The position numbers and the translations under genes are program-made. A stretch of 64,000 bases of DNA from Dyella lipolytica (GTDB taxonomy: Bacteria; Pseudomonadota; Gammaproteobacteria; Xanthomonadales; Rhodanobacteraceae): assembly GCF_030160075.1 (NCBI RefSeq), contig NZ_BSNQ01000003.1, forward strand, positions 186,001 through 250,000, in the 5' to 3' direction. Of this stretch, positions 1 to 8,602 are shown piece by piece. Numbering within the stretch: position 1 is the stretch's first letter; each line of letters opens with the position of its first letter. Under the pieces are notes generated by a model. That model had not been told where the DNA came from, made no database searches, and saw nothing but the letters and a program-made list of their open reading frames with translations.

Positions 1-866
1 TTCGGAAATTTCTTTTTGAATGCACGGTTGCGTTCGCGGCTGCGCTGGTTCAGCGCGAACATGCGATTGACGAAACCGGTTTTCTCTTCCGGTGATTCGG
101 TATTCGGTGAAGCCGTGATCTTGCCCATGAAAGCACCTACGCGATGGTTGATGGCATTCATCAGGCCTGTGCGCAGCGGACGCTCGACGTCGGCGAACAG
201 GATGACACGGGTCTGATCGGTCTTGTTTTCCACCCAGTGCACAAAAGTCTCGTCGAACACGACATCCTTGCCGTCGCCCCACGCGTGTTCCTCGCCATCG
301 ACAAAGATGCGGCAATCGCGCGAGTTGGGCGTAATAAGGCCCAGGTGGTAACGCAACGAACCGGCAAACGGATCGCGGTGCGGATTGAGTTTGCTATGCG
401 GCGCAAGCGTGGCAAACATCGCCGCCTTCACGCTGGGAATGGATTTCAGCAACGAGACCGTCTGCGGGCATAAGGTTTCCGCCGAACTCAGGGGCTCGCC
501 GTACCACTTCAGATAGAAGCGTTTCCAGCCCTGCTTGAAGAAGCTATTGAAGCTTGCGTCGTTGTGTTTCTCCGCTGCGCGGATGTGCCCTTCGTCGAAC
601 AACTGCAGCGCTTCATCGCGAATGGTCTTCCAGTTCGCCTGCAGCAGATCCAGTTGCGGGAAGCCGCGGCGATCGAGGATCGGTTTGGCAGGAACGGCCG
701 AGAAGGCATACATCAGCAAGTTGTATGGCGCGAAGATTGCCGAATGATCGACCAGTTGGCGATCGAAGCGCAGACGCGCACGTCCGCGCAGATGCACCAG
801 CAGCACGCACAGCACGAAGGCCAGCAGCACGTAGAGAGCAATGAAGCGGGGGCTGAGGAAATCCAT
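1..866 (-). CDS. lpxO: LpxO-like aspartyl/asparaginyl beta-hydroxylase (3' end outside window)
   Basis: Fe(II)/2-oxoglutarate dioxygenase of the family that 2-hydroxylates the secondary acyl chain of lipid A at the inner membrane. The 288 visible residues start at the ATG at 866 and run off the window edge; family members are about 300 residues, so only the last few are missing. Residues 7-25 form one membrane anchor. The catalytic domain carries the iron ligands H163 and D165 (in NPHRDPFAG) and H210 (in ETFVHW), and the following RVILFADVERPL strand is typical. The gene stands alone, reading away from the leftward thiD group. The family is confident; lipid A as substrate is inferred from the membrane anchor and similarity to LpxO, and another aspartyl hydroxylase role cannot be excluded. 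Confidence 0.85.
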   Translation of the reverse strand, partial: MDFLSPRFIALYVLLAFVLCVLLVHLRGRARLRFDRQLVDHSAIFAPYNLLMYAFSAVPAKPILDRRGFPQLDLLQANWKTIRDEALQLFDEGHIRAAEKHNDASFNSFFKQGWKRFYLKWYGEPLSSAETLCPQTVSLLKSIPSVKAAMFATLAPHSKLNPHRDPFAGSLRYHLGLITPNSRDCRIFVDGEEHAWGDGKDVVFDETFVHWVENKTDQTRVILFADVERPLRTGLMNAINHRVGAFMGKITASPNTESPEEKTGFVNRMFALNQRSRERNRAFKKKFP

Positions 867-955
867 CGTAAAAAGCGGCTCGAATGGCGCCAGGGACAAT
901 CCCGGAGTATGTGGCCGGATGGCCGCAAGTCAAGGATTTTGCGGCTATTCCGGGC

Positions 956-1759
956 TCAGTGACGGAGTACGTACGTGGAGCCGCCGCCTGGCCGATAACC
1001 CTGTTTCAGCGCGCGATGCACGTAGGCGCTGGCGCGGCGCACGGCGGAGCGGGGCGTTTGGCCCGTGGCGAGTTCTGCCGCGATGGCCGACGCAAGGGTG
1101 CAACCGGTGCCGTGACCTTCGCGCGGCAGGCGGACATGACGGACCTCCATCGAGCCGCGATCGTCGAAGTAGCGGTCCACGACTTCATCGCCGCGAGCAT
1201 GCCCTCCTTTCAACAGCACGCTGCCGGCACCGAGGGCGAGCAGTGCTTCGCCAGCGCTGGCAAGTCGCGTGGATGTTCTGAGCGGACAGCCGAGCAAAGC
1301 TTCGGCTTCTGGCAGGTTCGGCGTCAGCACATCGGCCAGCGGAATCAATTCGTTGATCATGGCATCGATGGCGTCCTCGTCGAGCAGGCGCGCGCCGCTG
1401 GTGGCAATCATCACCGGGTCGACAACCAGCCACGCAGGCTTGCGTTTGCGCAACTCTCGCGCAACCAGGCGCACTGTAGCGGCGTTTCCGAGCATGCCTG
1501 TTTTGACGGCGGCGATCGGGAAATCATCGAACACCGCTTCGATCTGACGGCGGATGTGCGTGAGCGGTACAGCATGTATCGCGCTCACTCCCCGCGTGTT
1601 TTGCGAAGTCACCGCCGCAATCACCGATAGTCCATGCACACCGTGTGCATGGAACGTTTTCAGGTCCGCCTGGACGCCGGCACCACCGCCGGAGTCGGAA
1701 CCGGCGATGGTGAGGGCGATAGGAGGCGTAGTCGGCTGCGCCACGCGGTTGCTCGGCAT
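956..1759 (-). CDS. thiD: Hydroxymethylpyrimidine/phosphomethylpyrimidine kinase
   Basis: Ribokinase-fold kinase that phosphorylates HMP and HMP-P in thiamine diphosphate synthesis. The 267-residue product matches the usual length. Visible hallmarks are the N-terminal [20 protein letters not shown] substrate loop, [19 protein letters not shown] and the C-terminal anion-hole motif [14 protein letters not shown]. The ATG at 1759 is chosen because the sequence upstream in frame is phoH coding or intergenic sequence with no homology. It is the last gene of the leftward gcvR-bcp-phoH-thiD run, only 11 bases after the phoH stop. No TPP riboswitch is visible before it, so expression probably depends on read-through and on translational coupling with phoH. 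Confidence 0.93.
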   Translation of the reverse strand: MPSNRVAQPTTPPIALTIAGSDSGGGAGVQADLKTFHAHGVHGLSVIAAVTSQNTRGVSAIHAVPLTHIRRQIEAVFDDFPIAAVKTGMLGNAATVRLVARELRKRKPAWLVVDPVMIATSGARLLDEDAIDAMINELIPLADVLTPNLPEAEALLGCPLRTSTRLASAGEALLALGAGSVLLKGGHARGDEVVDRYFDDRGSMEVRHVRLPREGHGTGCTLASAIAAELATGQTPRSAVRRASAYVHRALKQGYRPGGGSTYVLRH

Positions 1760-1764
1760 ATCGG

Positions 1765-1784
1765 CGGAGGCTACAAAGCCTCCG
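1765..1784 (-). promoter_or_regulatory. Hairpin at the phoH stop / thiD leader
   Basis: A perfect 7-bp stem (CGGAGGC at 1765-1771 pairing with GCCTCCG at 1778-1784, read on the + strand; 6-base loop) spans the phoH stop codon. Its 5' arm in the mRNA holds GGAGG, the only Shine-Dalgarno-like sequence near thiD, but about 19 bases from the thiD ATG. No U-tract follows, so it is not an intrinsic terminator. A ribosome finishing phoH would open the stem, which suggests coupling; this is inference. Confidence 0.4.
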
Positions 1785-3150
1785 ATGCAAAGTCGGCCAA
1801 ACGCGAGCGTTCGCCACGACGCAGCGTGATATGCGCCGAATGCGACCAATGCTTGAAGCGATCGACGGCGTAGGTGAGACCCGAGGTCGTTTCCGTCAAG
1901 TAAGGCGTGTCGATCTGCTCGACGTTGCCCAGACACACGATCTTGGTGCCGGGGCCGGCGCGCGTGATCAGCGTTTTCATCTGCTTTGGCGTGAGGTTTT
2001 GCGCTTCATCGATGATCAGATAGCGCGAGAGGAAGGTGCGTCCACGCATAAAGTTGAGCGAGCGGATCTTGATGCGCGAGGCCAGCAAATCATTGGTGGC
2101 CTGACGCCCCCAACTACCACCTTCTTCCGGATTGGCGAGCACTTCGAGATTGTCGGTGAGCGCGCCCATCCACGGCGTCATCTTTTCTTCCTCGGTACCG
2201 GGCAGGAAGCCGATGTCTTCGCCGACGGATACCGTGGCGCGCGTCATGATGATTTCGCGATAACGCTGCTGATCCATCACCTGGGCAAGCCCTGCTGCGA
2301 GCGCCAGCAGCGTCTTGCCGGTGCCAGCAGTGCCGAGCAGGGTAACGAAATCGACATCCGGATCCATCAGCACGTTGAGTGCGAAGTTCTGCTCGCGGTT
2401 GCGCGCGGCAATGCCCCACACGGCGTGATTGCTGTGGCTGTGGTCGTCCAGCAGCACCAGCGTCGCACGCTGCTCATCGACATGCAGCACACGCAACTCC
2501 ACGCTGTTGTCGCCGGGCAGGAACAGACACTGGTTGGGATACCAGTCTTCATCATCATGGCGATCGAGCTTGTAGAAGGTGCGGCCGCGCTCGTTCCACG
2601 ATTGAACTTCCGGGTGCTTGTCCCAGAAGGTTTCGGGCAGCTCGGTGGAGCCGGTATAAAGCAGCGCGAAGTCGTCGAGGGCGCGATCGTTTTCGTAGTC
2701 CTCCGCATCGATGCCGTAGATTTTGGCCTTGATGCGCAGATTGATGTCTTTGGTGACCAGGATGACGGCGCGATCCTTATTCTGATCGCGCAGTTCGATC
2801 ACCGAGGAGAGGATCTGGTTGTCCGCCTTGCCGTGACCGTTGCTGGTGCGCTGCTGGAAATACAGCCGGCCTACCGCGCCGCCGCGCTTGAGCGTCACAC
2901 CTTCGGGGTTCGTCAGCTCAAGACCATTGCTGATGCCGTGGCCGTTGCCGCGTTCGATCAATTCGTTGAGAAAACGGCTGACCTGGCGGCCGTTGCGCGA
3001 GACTTCCGATGCGCCTTTCTTCTTTTCGTCCAGCTCCTCCAGCACAGTCATCGGGATGAAGATGTCGTGTTCCTCGAAACGGAACAGCGAGGTGGGGTCA
3101 TGCAACAGCACGTTGGTATCGAGGGCGTAGATGCGCTTGCTTCCGGTCAT
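1771..3150 (-). CDS. phoH: PhoH-family ATPase with N-terminal PIN domain (PhoH2 type)
   Basis: A 459-residue two-domain protein. Residues 1 to about 150 are a PIN nuclease domain ([12 protein letters not shown] with D11, later acidic residues around VTKDINLR), and residues about 240-459 are a PhoH ATPase with Walker A GTAGTGKT at 273-280 and Walker [12 protein letters not shown]-PhoH proteins are reported as ATP-driven RNA helicase/ribonucleases; the physiological target here is unknown. It follows bcp by 70 bases and precedes thiD, the usual gcvR-bcp-phoH order in this bacterial group. The long rightward ORF lying over it is a shadow frame. Confidence 0.93.
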   Translation of the reverse strand: MTGSKRIYALDTNVLLHDPTSLFRFEEHDIFIPMTVLEELDEKKKGASEVSRNGRQVSRFLNELIERGNGHGISNGLELTNPEGVTLKRGGAVGRLYFQQRTSNGHGKADNQILSSVIELRDQNKDRAVILVTKDINLRIKAKIYGIDAEDYENDRALDDFALLYTGSTELPETFWDKHPEVQSWNERGRTFYKLDRHDDEDWYPNQCLFLPGDNSVELRVLHVDEQRATLVLLDDHSHSNHAVWGIAARNREQNFALNVLMDPDVDFVTLLGTAGTGKTLLALAAGLAQVMDQQRYREIIMTRATVSVGEDIGFLPGTEEEKMTPWMGALTDNLEVLANPEEGGSWGRQATNDLLASRIKIRSLNFMRGRTFLSRYLIIDEAQNLTPKQMKTLITRAGPGTKIVCLGNVEQIDTPYLTETTSGLTYAVDRFKHWSHSAHITLRRGERSRLADFASEAL

Positions 3151-3220
3151 GCGGAAGGAACCTCATGAGGCAGGAGGTGGAAGGGACGGAGCACGTTTGC
3201 GACGTTGTGTGACGTGGAAA

Positions 3221-3682
3221 TCACCGAGCAAGTATGGCGTCGAGCACCGCCTGGGCATGGCCGGGCACTTTCACGCCCCGCCACTCCGCGGCGAGCTTGC
3301 CGTCGGGGTCGATCAGAAAGGTACTGCGTACCACGCCCATGTGACGTTTCCCGTACAACACCTTTTCATGGATCACATCGAAGGCGTTGCACCAGGTTTC
3401 GTCGGCGTCGGAAACCAGCGGGAAGGGCAGTTCCTGCTTGCTGGCGAAGTTGGCGTGGGATTTTGCGGAGTCGCGCGAAACGCCGACGATTTCAGCATGG
3501 CGCTTGCGGAATTTCGGATAGAGGTCGCGGAAGTCGTTCGCCTCGTTGGTGCAACCGGGCGTGCTGTCCTTGGGGTAGAAATACACGACCACCCATTGGC
3601 CCTTCAGTGAATCGAGTTTCAGCGTGCTGCCGTCGCCGGTGATGCCTTGCAGCTTGGGGGCTTTCTTGCCGAGGTCGGGCAT
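3221..3682 (-). CDS. bcp: Thioredoxin-dependent peroxiredoxin, Bcp/PrxQ family
   Basis: Cytoplasmic peroxiredoxin reducing hydrogen peroxide and alkyl hydroperoxides. The 153-residue product has the FYPKDSTPGCTNEA active site with peroxidatic C44. The second cysteine found five residues later in E. coli Bcp is replaced by N49 (NEANDFRD), while a cysteine at 98 (DETWCNAFDV) is kept. The enzyme may therefore use a different resolving cysteine or work by a 1-Cys mechanism. The start at 3682 has GGAG five bases upstream. It lies between gcvR and phoH in a conserved leftward group. Confidence 0.93.
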   Translation of the reverse strand: MPDLGKKAPKLQGITGDGSTLKLDSLKGQWVVVYFYPKDSTPGCTNEANDFRDLYPKFRKRHAEIVGVSRDSAKSHANFASKQELPFPLVSDADETWCNAFDVIHEKVLYGKRHMGVVRSTFLIDPDGKLAAEWRGVKVPGHAQAVLDAILAR

Positions 3683-3786
3683 GAGTTCTCCGGAAGCCTG
3701 ACTGAGTTTTGCGCTTGCCTGGGCGGAGACTAGCGCGTGTCGGGCAGTGGAAAACAGCCTTGTCAGATCACTCCGGGCGGAGCATC

Positions 3787-4350
3787 CTAGAACTTCACCG
3801 GATCCATGATCGCGTCGAGATTCAACCCGTCGCAGAACTCCAGAAAGTCGTCGCGCAAAGCGGCGATGTGCAATTTATCCGGCACGCCGATCGTGAACTG
3901 CGCCTGGAACATCGAGGCGCCGGTCTGCATGGCCTGATAACGCATCGAGCTGAGCTGTTCCACGCTGATGTCGTGGCGGCTGAAGAAGTCCACGATCTTG
4001 ACCAGGATGCCCGGGCGGTCGGACGACACCACTTCCACCAGATAGGGCAGCAGGTGGCCGCTCGGTTCACGCGGGCTGGTGCGGTAGTGGGTCAGGCGAA
4101 GCTCTTCCTCACGCGCCAGTTTGGTCAGCGCCGTTTCGAGCTTGGCGACGGCGTCCCATGCGCCGGTGGCGAGCAGGGTCAGCGACGTATCCGTGCCGAT
4201 GGTCGAGACCCGCGCGTCGGATAGATTGCAGCCCGCATCGGCAATGCGCCGGGCCAGCGCCAGCAGTGGCGTGCGCGCGGCAGGTGTCAGCGTCTGGATC
4301 AGCAGCTGATGATCGGTGCTGGATCGCGCGGAAAAGGGAGTCGTAGACAT
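3787..4350 (-). CDS. gcvR: Glycine cleavage system regulatory protein, ACT-domain (GcvR-like)
   Basis: A 187-residue protein with two ACT-type domains: an N-terminal one (LLIQTLTPAARTPLLALARRIADAGCNL) and a C-terminal one (YLVEVVSSDRPGILVKIVDFFSRHDISVE). In E. coli GcvR binds GcvA and glycine to repress the glycine cleavage operon. The position, divergent from dapA and upstream of bcp, is the same as in E. coli, which supports the assignment more than the modest sequence signal does. No gcvA or gcvTHP is in this window, so the partner is not seen. Confidence 0.82.
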   Translation of the reverse strand: MSTTPFSARSSTDHQLLIQTLTPAARTPLLALARRIADAGCNLSDARVSTIGTDTSLTLLATGAWDAVAKLETALTKLAREEELRLTHYRTSPREPSGHLLPYLVEVVSSDRPGILVKIVDFFSRHDISVEQLSSMRYQAMQTGASMFQAQFTIGVPDKLHIAALRDDFLEFCDGLNLDAIMDPVKF

Positions 4351-4361
4351 GGACGATGGCG

Positions 4362-4380
4362 ATCCCGCGTCGTGCGGGAT
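4362..4380. repeat. Short hairpin in the gcvR-dapA intergenic region
   Basis: Perfect 7-bp inverted repeat (ATCCCGC, 5-base loop, GCGGGAT) just upstream of the gcvR start. It resembles the short palindromic intergenic elements common in high-GC proteobacteria, but I did not find a second copy in this window. Confidence 0.35.
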
Positions 4381-4401
4381 GACGACGAACGATATGCCAG
4401 C

Positions 4402-4432
4402 TTACTTGCCCGTCCTGCAGGGCCGCAAGTAA
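4402..4432. promoter_or_regulatory. Inverted repeat upstream of dapA
   Basis: Perfect 8-bp inverted repeat TTACTTGC (4402-4409) / GCAAGTAA (4425-4432) around a 15-base centre that itself holds the palindrome CCTGCAGG. It lies 32 bases before the dapA start in the divergent gcvR-dapA region. It could be an operator or a leader hairpin; no lysine riboswitch fold is recognisable in this short region. Confidence 0.4.
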
Positions 4433-4464
4433 CATGCAAAGCTTGGTTTTATGCGGGTTGCGTC

Positions 4465-5358
4465 ATGGACATTCGCGGAAGCATCTGCGCACTGGTTACC
4501 CCGTTCGGGTCGGATGGGGTGCTCGATGTGGCGGCATTCGGTCGCCTGCTCGACTTCCAGATCGCGGGCGGTACCCAGGCTGTGGTCGTTGCCGGCTCCA
4601 CCGGTGAGGCGCACATGCTTGAGCATGATGAGTACGATCGCTTGCTGGCCTACGCGGTCGAGCATGTGGCTGGCCGCGTTCCGGTGATCGCCGGCACGGG
4701 CGAGGCAGGCACCGCCAAAACGGTAGCCGCTACGAAGCGTGCCCGATCTCTCGGCGCGGATGCCGCGCTGGTCGTCGCACCTTATTACGTGCGGCCCACA
4801 CAGGAAGGGTTGCGTCGGCATTTCCTCGAGGTTGCCGAACACGGCGGCCTGCCGGTGCTGCTGTATAACGTGCCATCCCGCACGGCCTGCGACCTGGCGC
4901 CCGAGACGACGGCGGCCTTGCGCGACCATCCTGCCATCGTCGGTATCAAGGAAGCGCGAGGCGATGCCGAGCGTATTCGGCGCACTGCGGAACTTGTGCG
5001 CCCGGATTTCGTCTATCTGTCCGGCGACGATGCCAGCGGAGGTGATGCCATGCTGGCAGGTGCGGCTGGCGTCATTTCGGTGGTGGCCAACCTTGCACCC
5101 AGGGCTTTTCGTGCATTGTGCGATGCGGCCACCGCAGGTGATCGCGGGGCCACTGCACGCTGTCATGCGGTGCTCGATCCCTTGGTGCAGGCGCTCAACT
5201 GTGCGCCGAACCCGATCGCAGTAAAGGCAGGCCTGCCGGAACTGGGGTTGGGAACGGCGACGCCGCGGCTGCCGCTGGTGGAACTGGAACAAGGGCCGGC
5301 GCGCGAGCAGTTGCGCAAGGCCTTGGCGACTCTGGCATCCTTGGCGGATGCCGCCTGA
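4465..5358 (+). CDS. dapA: 4-hydroxy-tetrahydrodipicolinate synthase
   Basis: Condenses pyruvate with aspartate semialdehyde in the lysine/diaminopimelate pathway; cytoplasmic (beta/alpha)8 aldolase. The 297-residue product starts MDIRGSICALVTPFG, matching the family N-terminus, so the ATG at 4465 is preferred over the in-frame upstream extension. Seen are the AGSTGEAHML substrate loop, the catalytic tyrosine in LLYNVPSRT and the Schiff-base lysine in VGIKEARGD. It is followed 50 bases later by the bamC-like lipoprotein gene, the dapA-bamC pairing known from enterobacteria. Confidence 0.95.
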   Translation: MDIRGSICALVTPFGSDGVLDVAAFGRLLDFQIAGGTQAVVVAGSTGEAHMLEHDEYDRLLAYAVEHVAGRVPVIAGTGEAGTAKTVAATKRARSLGADAALVVAPYYVRPTQEGLRRHFLEVAEHGGLPVLLYNVPSRTACDLAPETTAALRDHPAIVGIKEARGDAERIRRTAELVRPDFVYLSGDDASGGDAMLAGAAGVISVVANLAPRAFRALCDAATAGDRGATARCHAVLDPLVQALNCAPNPIAVKAGLPELGLGTATPRLPLVELEQGPAREQLRKALATLASLADAA

Positions 5359-5408
5359 CCCGGTCGACGGCTCGACTCAACTTCGGAACATCTACGGAAT
5401 CTCACTAC

Positions 5409-6002
5409 ATGAAGAAATCTTCCCTCGCCGTTGCCCTGCCGGCCCTGGCTCTCTCTGGCCTGCTGCTTTCGGGCTGCGGCATGTTCCGTTCCGAGCGAGC
5501 GTGGCAGAACGCCAAGCAGCAGTCGCCGCTGGAAATCCCGCCGGGCCTGGATACGCCTTCGGCTAGCGCCGCGCTGGTGATCCCGCCGCCCGGCAGCAAC
5601 CAGCCGTCTCCGAATGGCGCCACCGCACGGGTCGGTAGCACACCGGGCATGATTACCGATGGCTTTATCCTGGCCGATAGCGTGGACGACACCTATCGTC
5701 GCGTAGGCGAGGCCTTGAGCAATGGCGAGATCGGTTCGCTGCAGGGCCACGACGACGCCGCACACACCTACACCCTCAACGTGCTTGCTTCCGACCAACC
5801 GGTGGAAAAGGCGAGTTTCCTGGGCCGTATGTTCGGTCGCGGCAGCAGCAGTTCGAGCGGCCCCAATGTCGCGCCGCGCCAGGTGTTGGTCACCATCAAC
5901 ACGAGTGGCCAGGGCTCGAGCGAAGTGCGCGCGCAGGGTGAAGCCGCTGCCGTCGCGAAAGTGGTCGACAGCCTGAAGTCCCGCCTGGGCGGCAAGGGCT
6001 GA
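5409..6002 (+). CDS. bamC: BamC-like outer membrane lipoprotein
   Basis: A 197-residue lipoprotein with signal peptide and lipobox LLLSGCG (lipidated cysteine about residue 23). The body has a proline-rich unstructured stretch followed by one globular domain (about residues 85-195, ITDGFILADSVDDTYRRVGEAL onward). BamC of E. coli is an accessory lipoprotein of the beta-barrel assembly machinery but has about 344 residues with two helix-grip domains; this product has room for only one. The assignment rests on the lipobox, the position after dapA and the domain pattern. It is plausible but less certain than its neighbours. Confidence 0.7.
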   Translation: MKKSSLAVALPALALSGLLLSGCGMFRSERAWQNAKQQSPLEIPPGLDTPSASAALVIPPPGSNQPSPNGATARVGSTPGMITDGFILADSVDDTYRRVGEALSNGEIGSLQGHDDAAHTYTLNVLASDQPVEKASFLGRMFGRGSSSSSGPNVAPRQVLVTINTSGQGSSEVRAQGEAAAVAKVVDSLKSRLGGKG

Positions 6003-6031
6003 GCAACTGCTCAGCCTCGCAAGGGCTCAAA

Positions 6032-6070
6032 CAAACAAAAACGCCGCCCATGGGGCGGCGTTTTTGTTTG
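6032..6070. terminator. Bidirectional intrinsic terminator between bamC and fdxA
   Basis: An 18-bp perfect stem (6032-6049 with 6053-6070) around a 3-base loop, with a GC-rich core flanked by A5 on one side and T5 on the other. It sits 29 bases after the bamC stop and 11 bases from the fdxA stop, so it can end both convergent transcripts. Confidence 0.93.
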
Positions 6071-6081
6071 GGCCGACTTGC

Positions 6082-6405
6082 TCAGCGTTCGAGCAGATTG
6101 AGCTTATCGGGCTTGTTTTCCCATTCTTTCGCATCGGCCAGCGCGTCTTTGCGCACGGTGATGACCGGCCACGCCTTGGCCAATTCCTTGTTCAGCGGCG
6201 TAAAGCCTTCCTGGCCGGCGGGTACATCGTCTTCCGGATAGATCGCGTTGATCGGGCACTCGGGCTCGCACAGGGTGCAGTCGATGCACTCGTCCGGATC
6301 GATCACCAGGAAGTTGGGGCCTTCGTGGAATGCGTCGACGGGACAGACTTCAACGCAATCGGTGTATTTGCATTTGATGCAGTTATCGGTGACGACAAAG
6401 GTCAT
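6082..6405 (-). CDS. fdxA: 7Fe ferredoxin FdxA ([3Fe-4S]/[4Fe-4S])
   Basis: Small acidic electron carrier of 107 residues. The cysteines C9, C12, C17, C21 and C40, C43, C46, C50 are arranged as in FdxA/Azotobacter FdI-type seven-iron ferredoxins ([14 protein letters not shown] and [12 protein letters not shown]). The C-terminal extension after the clusters (about 55 residues) is typical of the group. It is monocistronic between the shared terminator and the tRNA-Glu gene. The redox partner cannot be told from the context. Confidence 0.95.
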   Translation of the reverse strand: MTFVVTDNCIKCKYTDCVEVCPVDAFHEGPNFLVIDPDECIDCTLCEPECPINAIYPEDDVPAGQEGFTPLNKELAKAWPVITVRKDALADAKEWENKPDKLNLLER

Positions 6406-6451
6406 GCTGTCGTGTGCCTGCTGTGGATTGGGAGCCGATAATACTGGGTGA

Positions 6452-6527
6452 TGGCGCTCCCAACGAGGTTCGAACTCGTGTTCCCGCCTTGAGAGGGCGG
6501 TGTCCTAGGCCACTAGACGATGGGAGC
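6452..6527 (-). tRNA. tRNA-Glu (anticodon CTC)
   Basis: A 76-nt cloverleaf on the minus strand with genomically encoded CCA. The acceptor stem is GCTCCCA/TGGGAGC. The anticodon stem CCGCC/GGCGG encloses the loop CTCTCAA, giving anticodon CTC at positions 34-36. The T arm carries GTTCGAA. The sequence is close to bacterial tRNA-Glu throughout. Confidence 0.96.
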
Positions 6528-6547
6528 GTATTGTTGCGAGGCGCGGT

Positions 6548-6575
6548 AGTATAGCTGAATTGCTTCGTCCGGCAA
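6548..6575 (-). promoter_or_regulatory. Sigma-70-type promoter of tRNA-Glu
   Basis: On the minus strand TTGCCG (6575-6570) and TATACT (6553-6548) are separated by 16 bases, with the -10 about 20 bases before the tRNA 5' end. Good spacing and position support it as the tRNA promoter. Confidence 0.65.
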
Positions 6576-6638
6576 CGCCCGCGGACGGCAGCCTACTGGG
6601 CCAAAACGCTTGCAGGACAGTGCTTTTGGCCGATATTG

Positions 6639-8069
6639 ATGGAGCCTGGGCATGTTCGCAGTATTCGTACGTGCCATCGGAAGTTGGATACCCGCAAGGA
6701 TTTCGATCGCTTGAATCCCAAAGCCAGGAACGACGCCAAGCCAGTGCTGCGCATCATTCCGCGTGAGCAGCACACGATCTCGCGCAAAAACATCAGCAAG
6801 GCAGCCTTGCGCGTGCTCTATCGCCTGAATGAGGCCGGCTACAACGCATACCTCGTCGGCGGGGCGGTGCGCGATCTGCTGCTGGGCGGACATCCGAAAG
6901 ATTTCGACGTGGCGACCAATGCGACGCCCGATGAAGTCAAGAAGCTGTTCCGCAATTGCCGCCTGATCGGCCGCCGTTTTCGTCTTGCCCACGTGGTGTA
7001 CGGCGACGAGATCATCGAGGTAGCGACCTTCCGCGGCACCGGCGAGGAAGAGGGCGACGGCGATCGCCATGTCGTGGACGGACGCATAGTGCGCGACAAC
7101 GTATGGGGCACCATCGAAGAAGATGCGCTGCGCCGCGATTTCCGCGTCAACGCGATGTACTACGACGTCAGCGATTTCTCGGTGCGCGATTACGTGGGCG
7201 GTGTGCAGGACCTGCATGATCGCGTGCTGCGCCTGATCGGCGATCCGGTCACGCGTTACCGTGAGGATCCGGTACGCATGCTGCGCGCTGCAAGGCTGGC
7301 GGCGAAGCTCGATTTTCGCATCGACCCGGCAGGCGTCGCGCCGTTCGCCGAGTTGGGGCCGTTGCTGAGCGGCGTCGCGCCGGCGCGTCTGTTCGACGAA
7401 TCGCTCAAGATGTTTCTGACCGGGCACGGCCTGAAAAGCTTCCGCATGCTGGAACAATGCGGCCTGCTCAAGTTCATATTTCCTGCCACGGCGCGTGCGC
7501 TCAAGCGCGGCGACAAGGCTTTGCGCTCGTTGATCGAACGCGGCTTGGAAAATACCGATGCCCGTGTTTCGGAAGGCAAGTCGGTTACACCAGCCTTCTT
7601 GTTCGCCGTGCTGCTATGGGGTGAAGTGCGCGATCTTGCCCACACCTGGACGACGCAAGGCAAAGACGCCAACGAATCCTGGGCGCGCGCGGCCACCCAC
7701 GTGGTGGCCGAACAATGCCAGCGCGTGGCCATCCCGCGGCGCTTTACGATCACGATGGAAGAAATCTGGTCGTTGCAACCGCGCTTCGAGCAGATTCAAC
7801 GCAAGAAGGTGTTCCGCTTGCTGACGCATCCGCGTTTCCGCGCGGCCTTCGACTTCCTTTTGCTGCGCGCCGCCGAGTCGCCGGCGATGGGTGAACTCGG
7901 TCAATGGTGGGAGCATGCCCAGCAGCTGCCGCACGAAACGCTGGCAGCTGCCCTGCCGTTGCATCATGCAGGGACGGCGATCGATGTTGCCGAACCCGTT
8001 CGCAGCGGTACCGCACCACGCAAGCGCAAACGTCGACGCAAACCGGCCGGTAAATCCGGGGCGACCTGA
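6639..8069 (+). CDS. pcnB: Poly(A) polymerase I
   Basis: Adds 3' poly(A) tails that promote RNA decay. The family signatures are all present: IPREQHTISRKNISKAALRV, LVGGAVRDLLLGGHPKDFDVATNATP (nucleotidyltransferase motif with the DxD pair), FRNCRLIGRRFRLAHV, RRDFRVNAMYYDVSDF, RYREDPVRMLRAARLAAKL, and a very basic C-terminal tail (RKRKRRRKP). The start is uncertain: ATG 6639 has no clear ribosome binding site, while an in-frame TTG near 6711 follows AAGGA at good distance and would still keep the conserved IPREQH region. The stop overlaps the folK start (ATGA-type), giving translational coupling. Confidence 0.93.
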   Translation: MEPGHVRSIRTCHRKLDTRKDFDRLNPKARNDAKPVLRIIPREQHTISRKNISKAALRVLYRLNEAGYNAYLVGGAVRDLLLGGHPKDFDVATNATPDEVKKLFRNCRLIGRRFRLAHVVYGDEIIEVATFRGTGEEEGDGDRHVVDGRIVRDNVWGTIEEDALRRDFRVNAMYYDVSDFSVRDYVGGVQDLHDRVLRLIGDPVTRYREDPVRMLRAARLAAKLDFRIDPAGVAPFAELGPLLSGVAPARLFDESLKMFLTGHGLKSFRMLEQCGLLKFIFPATARALKRGDKALRSLIERGLENTDARVSEGKSVTPAFLFAVLLWGEVRDLAHTWTTQGKDANESWARAATHVVAEQCQRVAIPRRFTITMEEIWSLQPRFEQIQRKKVFRLLTHPRFRAAFDFLLLRAAESPAMGELGQWWEHAQQLPHETLAAALPLHHAGTAIDVAEPVRSGTAPRKRKRRRKPAGKSGAT

Positions 8070-8548
8070 TGCGCGCATACGTTGCGCTGGGCAGCAACCT
8101 TGGCGATTCCCGACAGCAACTGCTCCATGCCCTCGAAGCATTGGCGCGCTTGCCGGATACCCGTGTGCTCGCGCATTCCCGGTTTTACCGCACACCGCCC
8201 TGGGGCATGCATGATCAGCCTGATTTTCTGAACGCGGTGGCCGTGCTGGAAACGCCGCTACCGCCGCACGACCTGCTAGATGCGTTACTGGAGATCGAGC
8301 GTCATGCCGGCCGCGAGCGCGGCGGCGAACGCTGGGGCCCTCGCACGCTCGATCTGGACCTATTGCATGTGGCCGGCAAAACAGTCAGCGACGAGCGGCT
8401 GACCTTGCCGCATCCGCACATCGCCGAGCGCGCCTTCGTGCTGTTGCCGTTGAGCGACGTGGCGCCTGACCTGGAGATTCCAGGGCAGGGGAATGTGGCT
8501 GATCTTCTGCGAGCCGTTGATACACAAGGCTGCGAGGTATTGGCTTGA
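8069..8548 (+). CDS. folK: 2-amino-4-hydroxy-6-hydroxymethyldihydropteridine pyrophosphokinase
   Basis: HPPK transfers pyrophosphate from ATP to 6-hydroxymethyl-dihydropterin in folate synthesis. The 159-residue product has the full set of motifs: YVALGSNLGD at the N-terminus, FLNAVAVLET, the signature RWGPRTLDLDLLH and LPHPHIAERAFVLLPL. The ATG overlaps the pcnB stop, and panB follows after 54 bases, the same pcnB-folK-panB order as in E. coli. Confidence 0.96.
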   Translation: MRAYVALGSNLGDSRQQLLHALEALARLPDTRVLAHSRFYRTPPWGMHDQPDFLNAVAVLETPLPPHDLLDALLEIERHAGRERGGERWGPRTLDLDLLHVAGKTVSDERLTLPHPHIAERAFVLLPLSDVAPDLEIPGQGNVADLLRAVDTQGCEVLA

Positions 8549-8602
8549 GCCTTTGCCACCCCAGGCCGGATAATTGTTCACCGCAGCATTGAAGGAATAG
8601 CC

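Noticed and set aside
1760-1800. TPP riboswitch before thiD
   Set aside because: Only 11 bases separate phoH and thiD and no thi-box sequence is seen.
1831-3168. A 445-codon rightward open frame over phoH
   Set aside because: Antisense shadow of the PIN-PhoH gene, which has intact Walker motifs.
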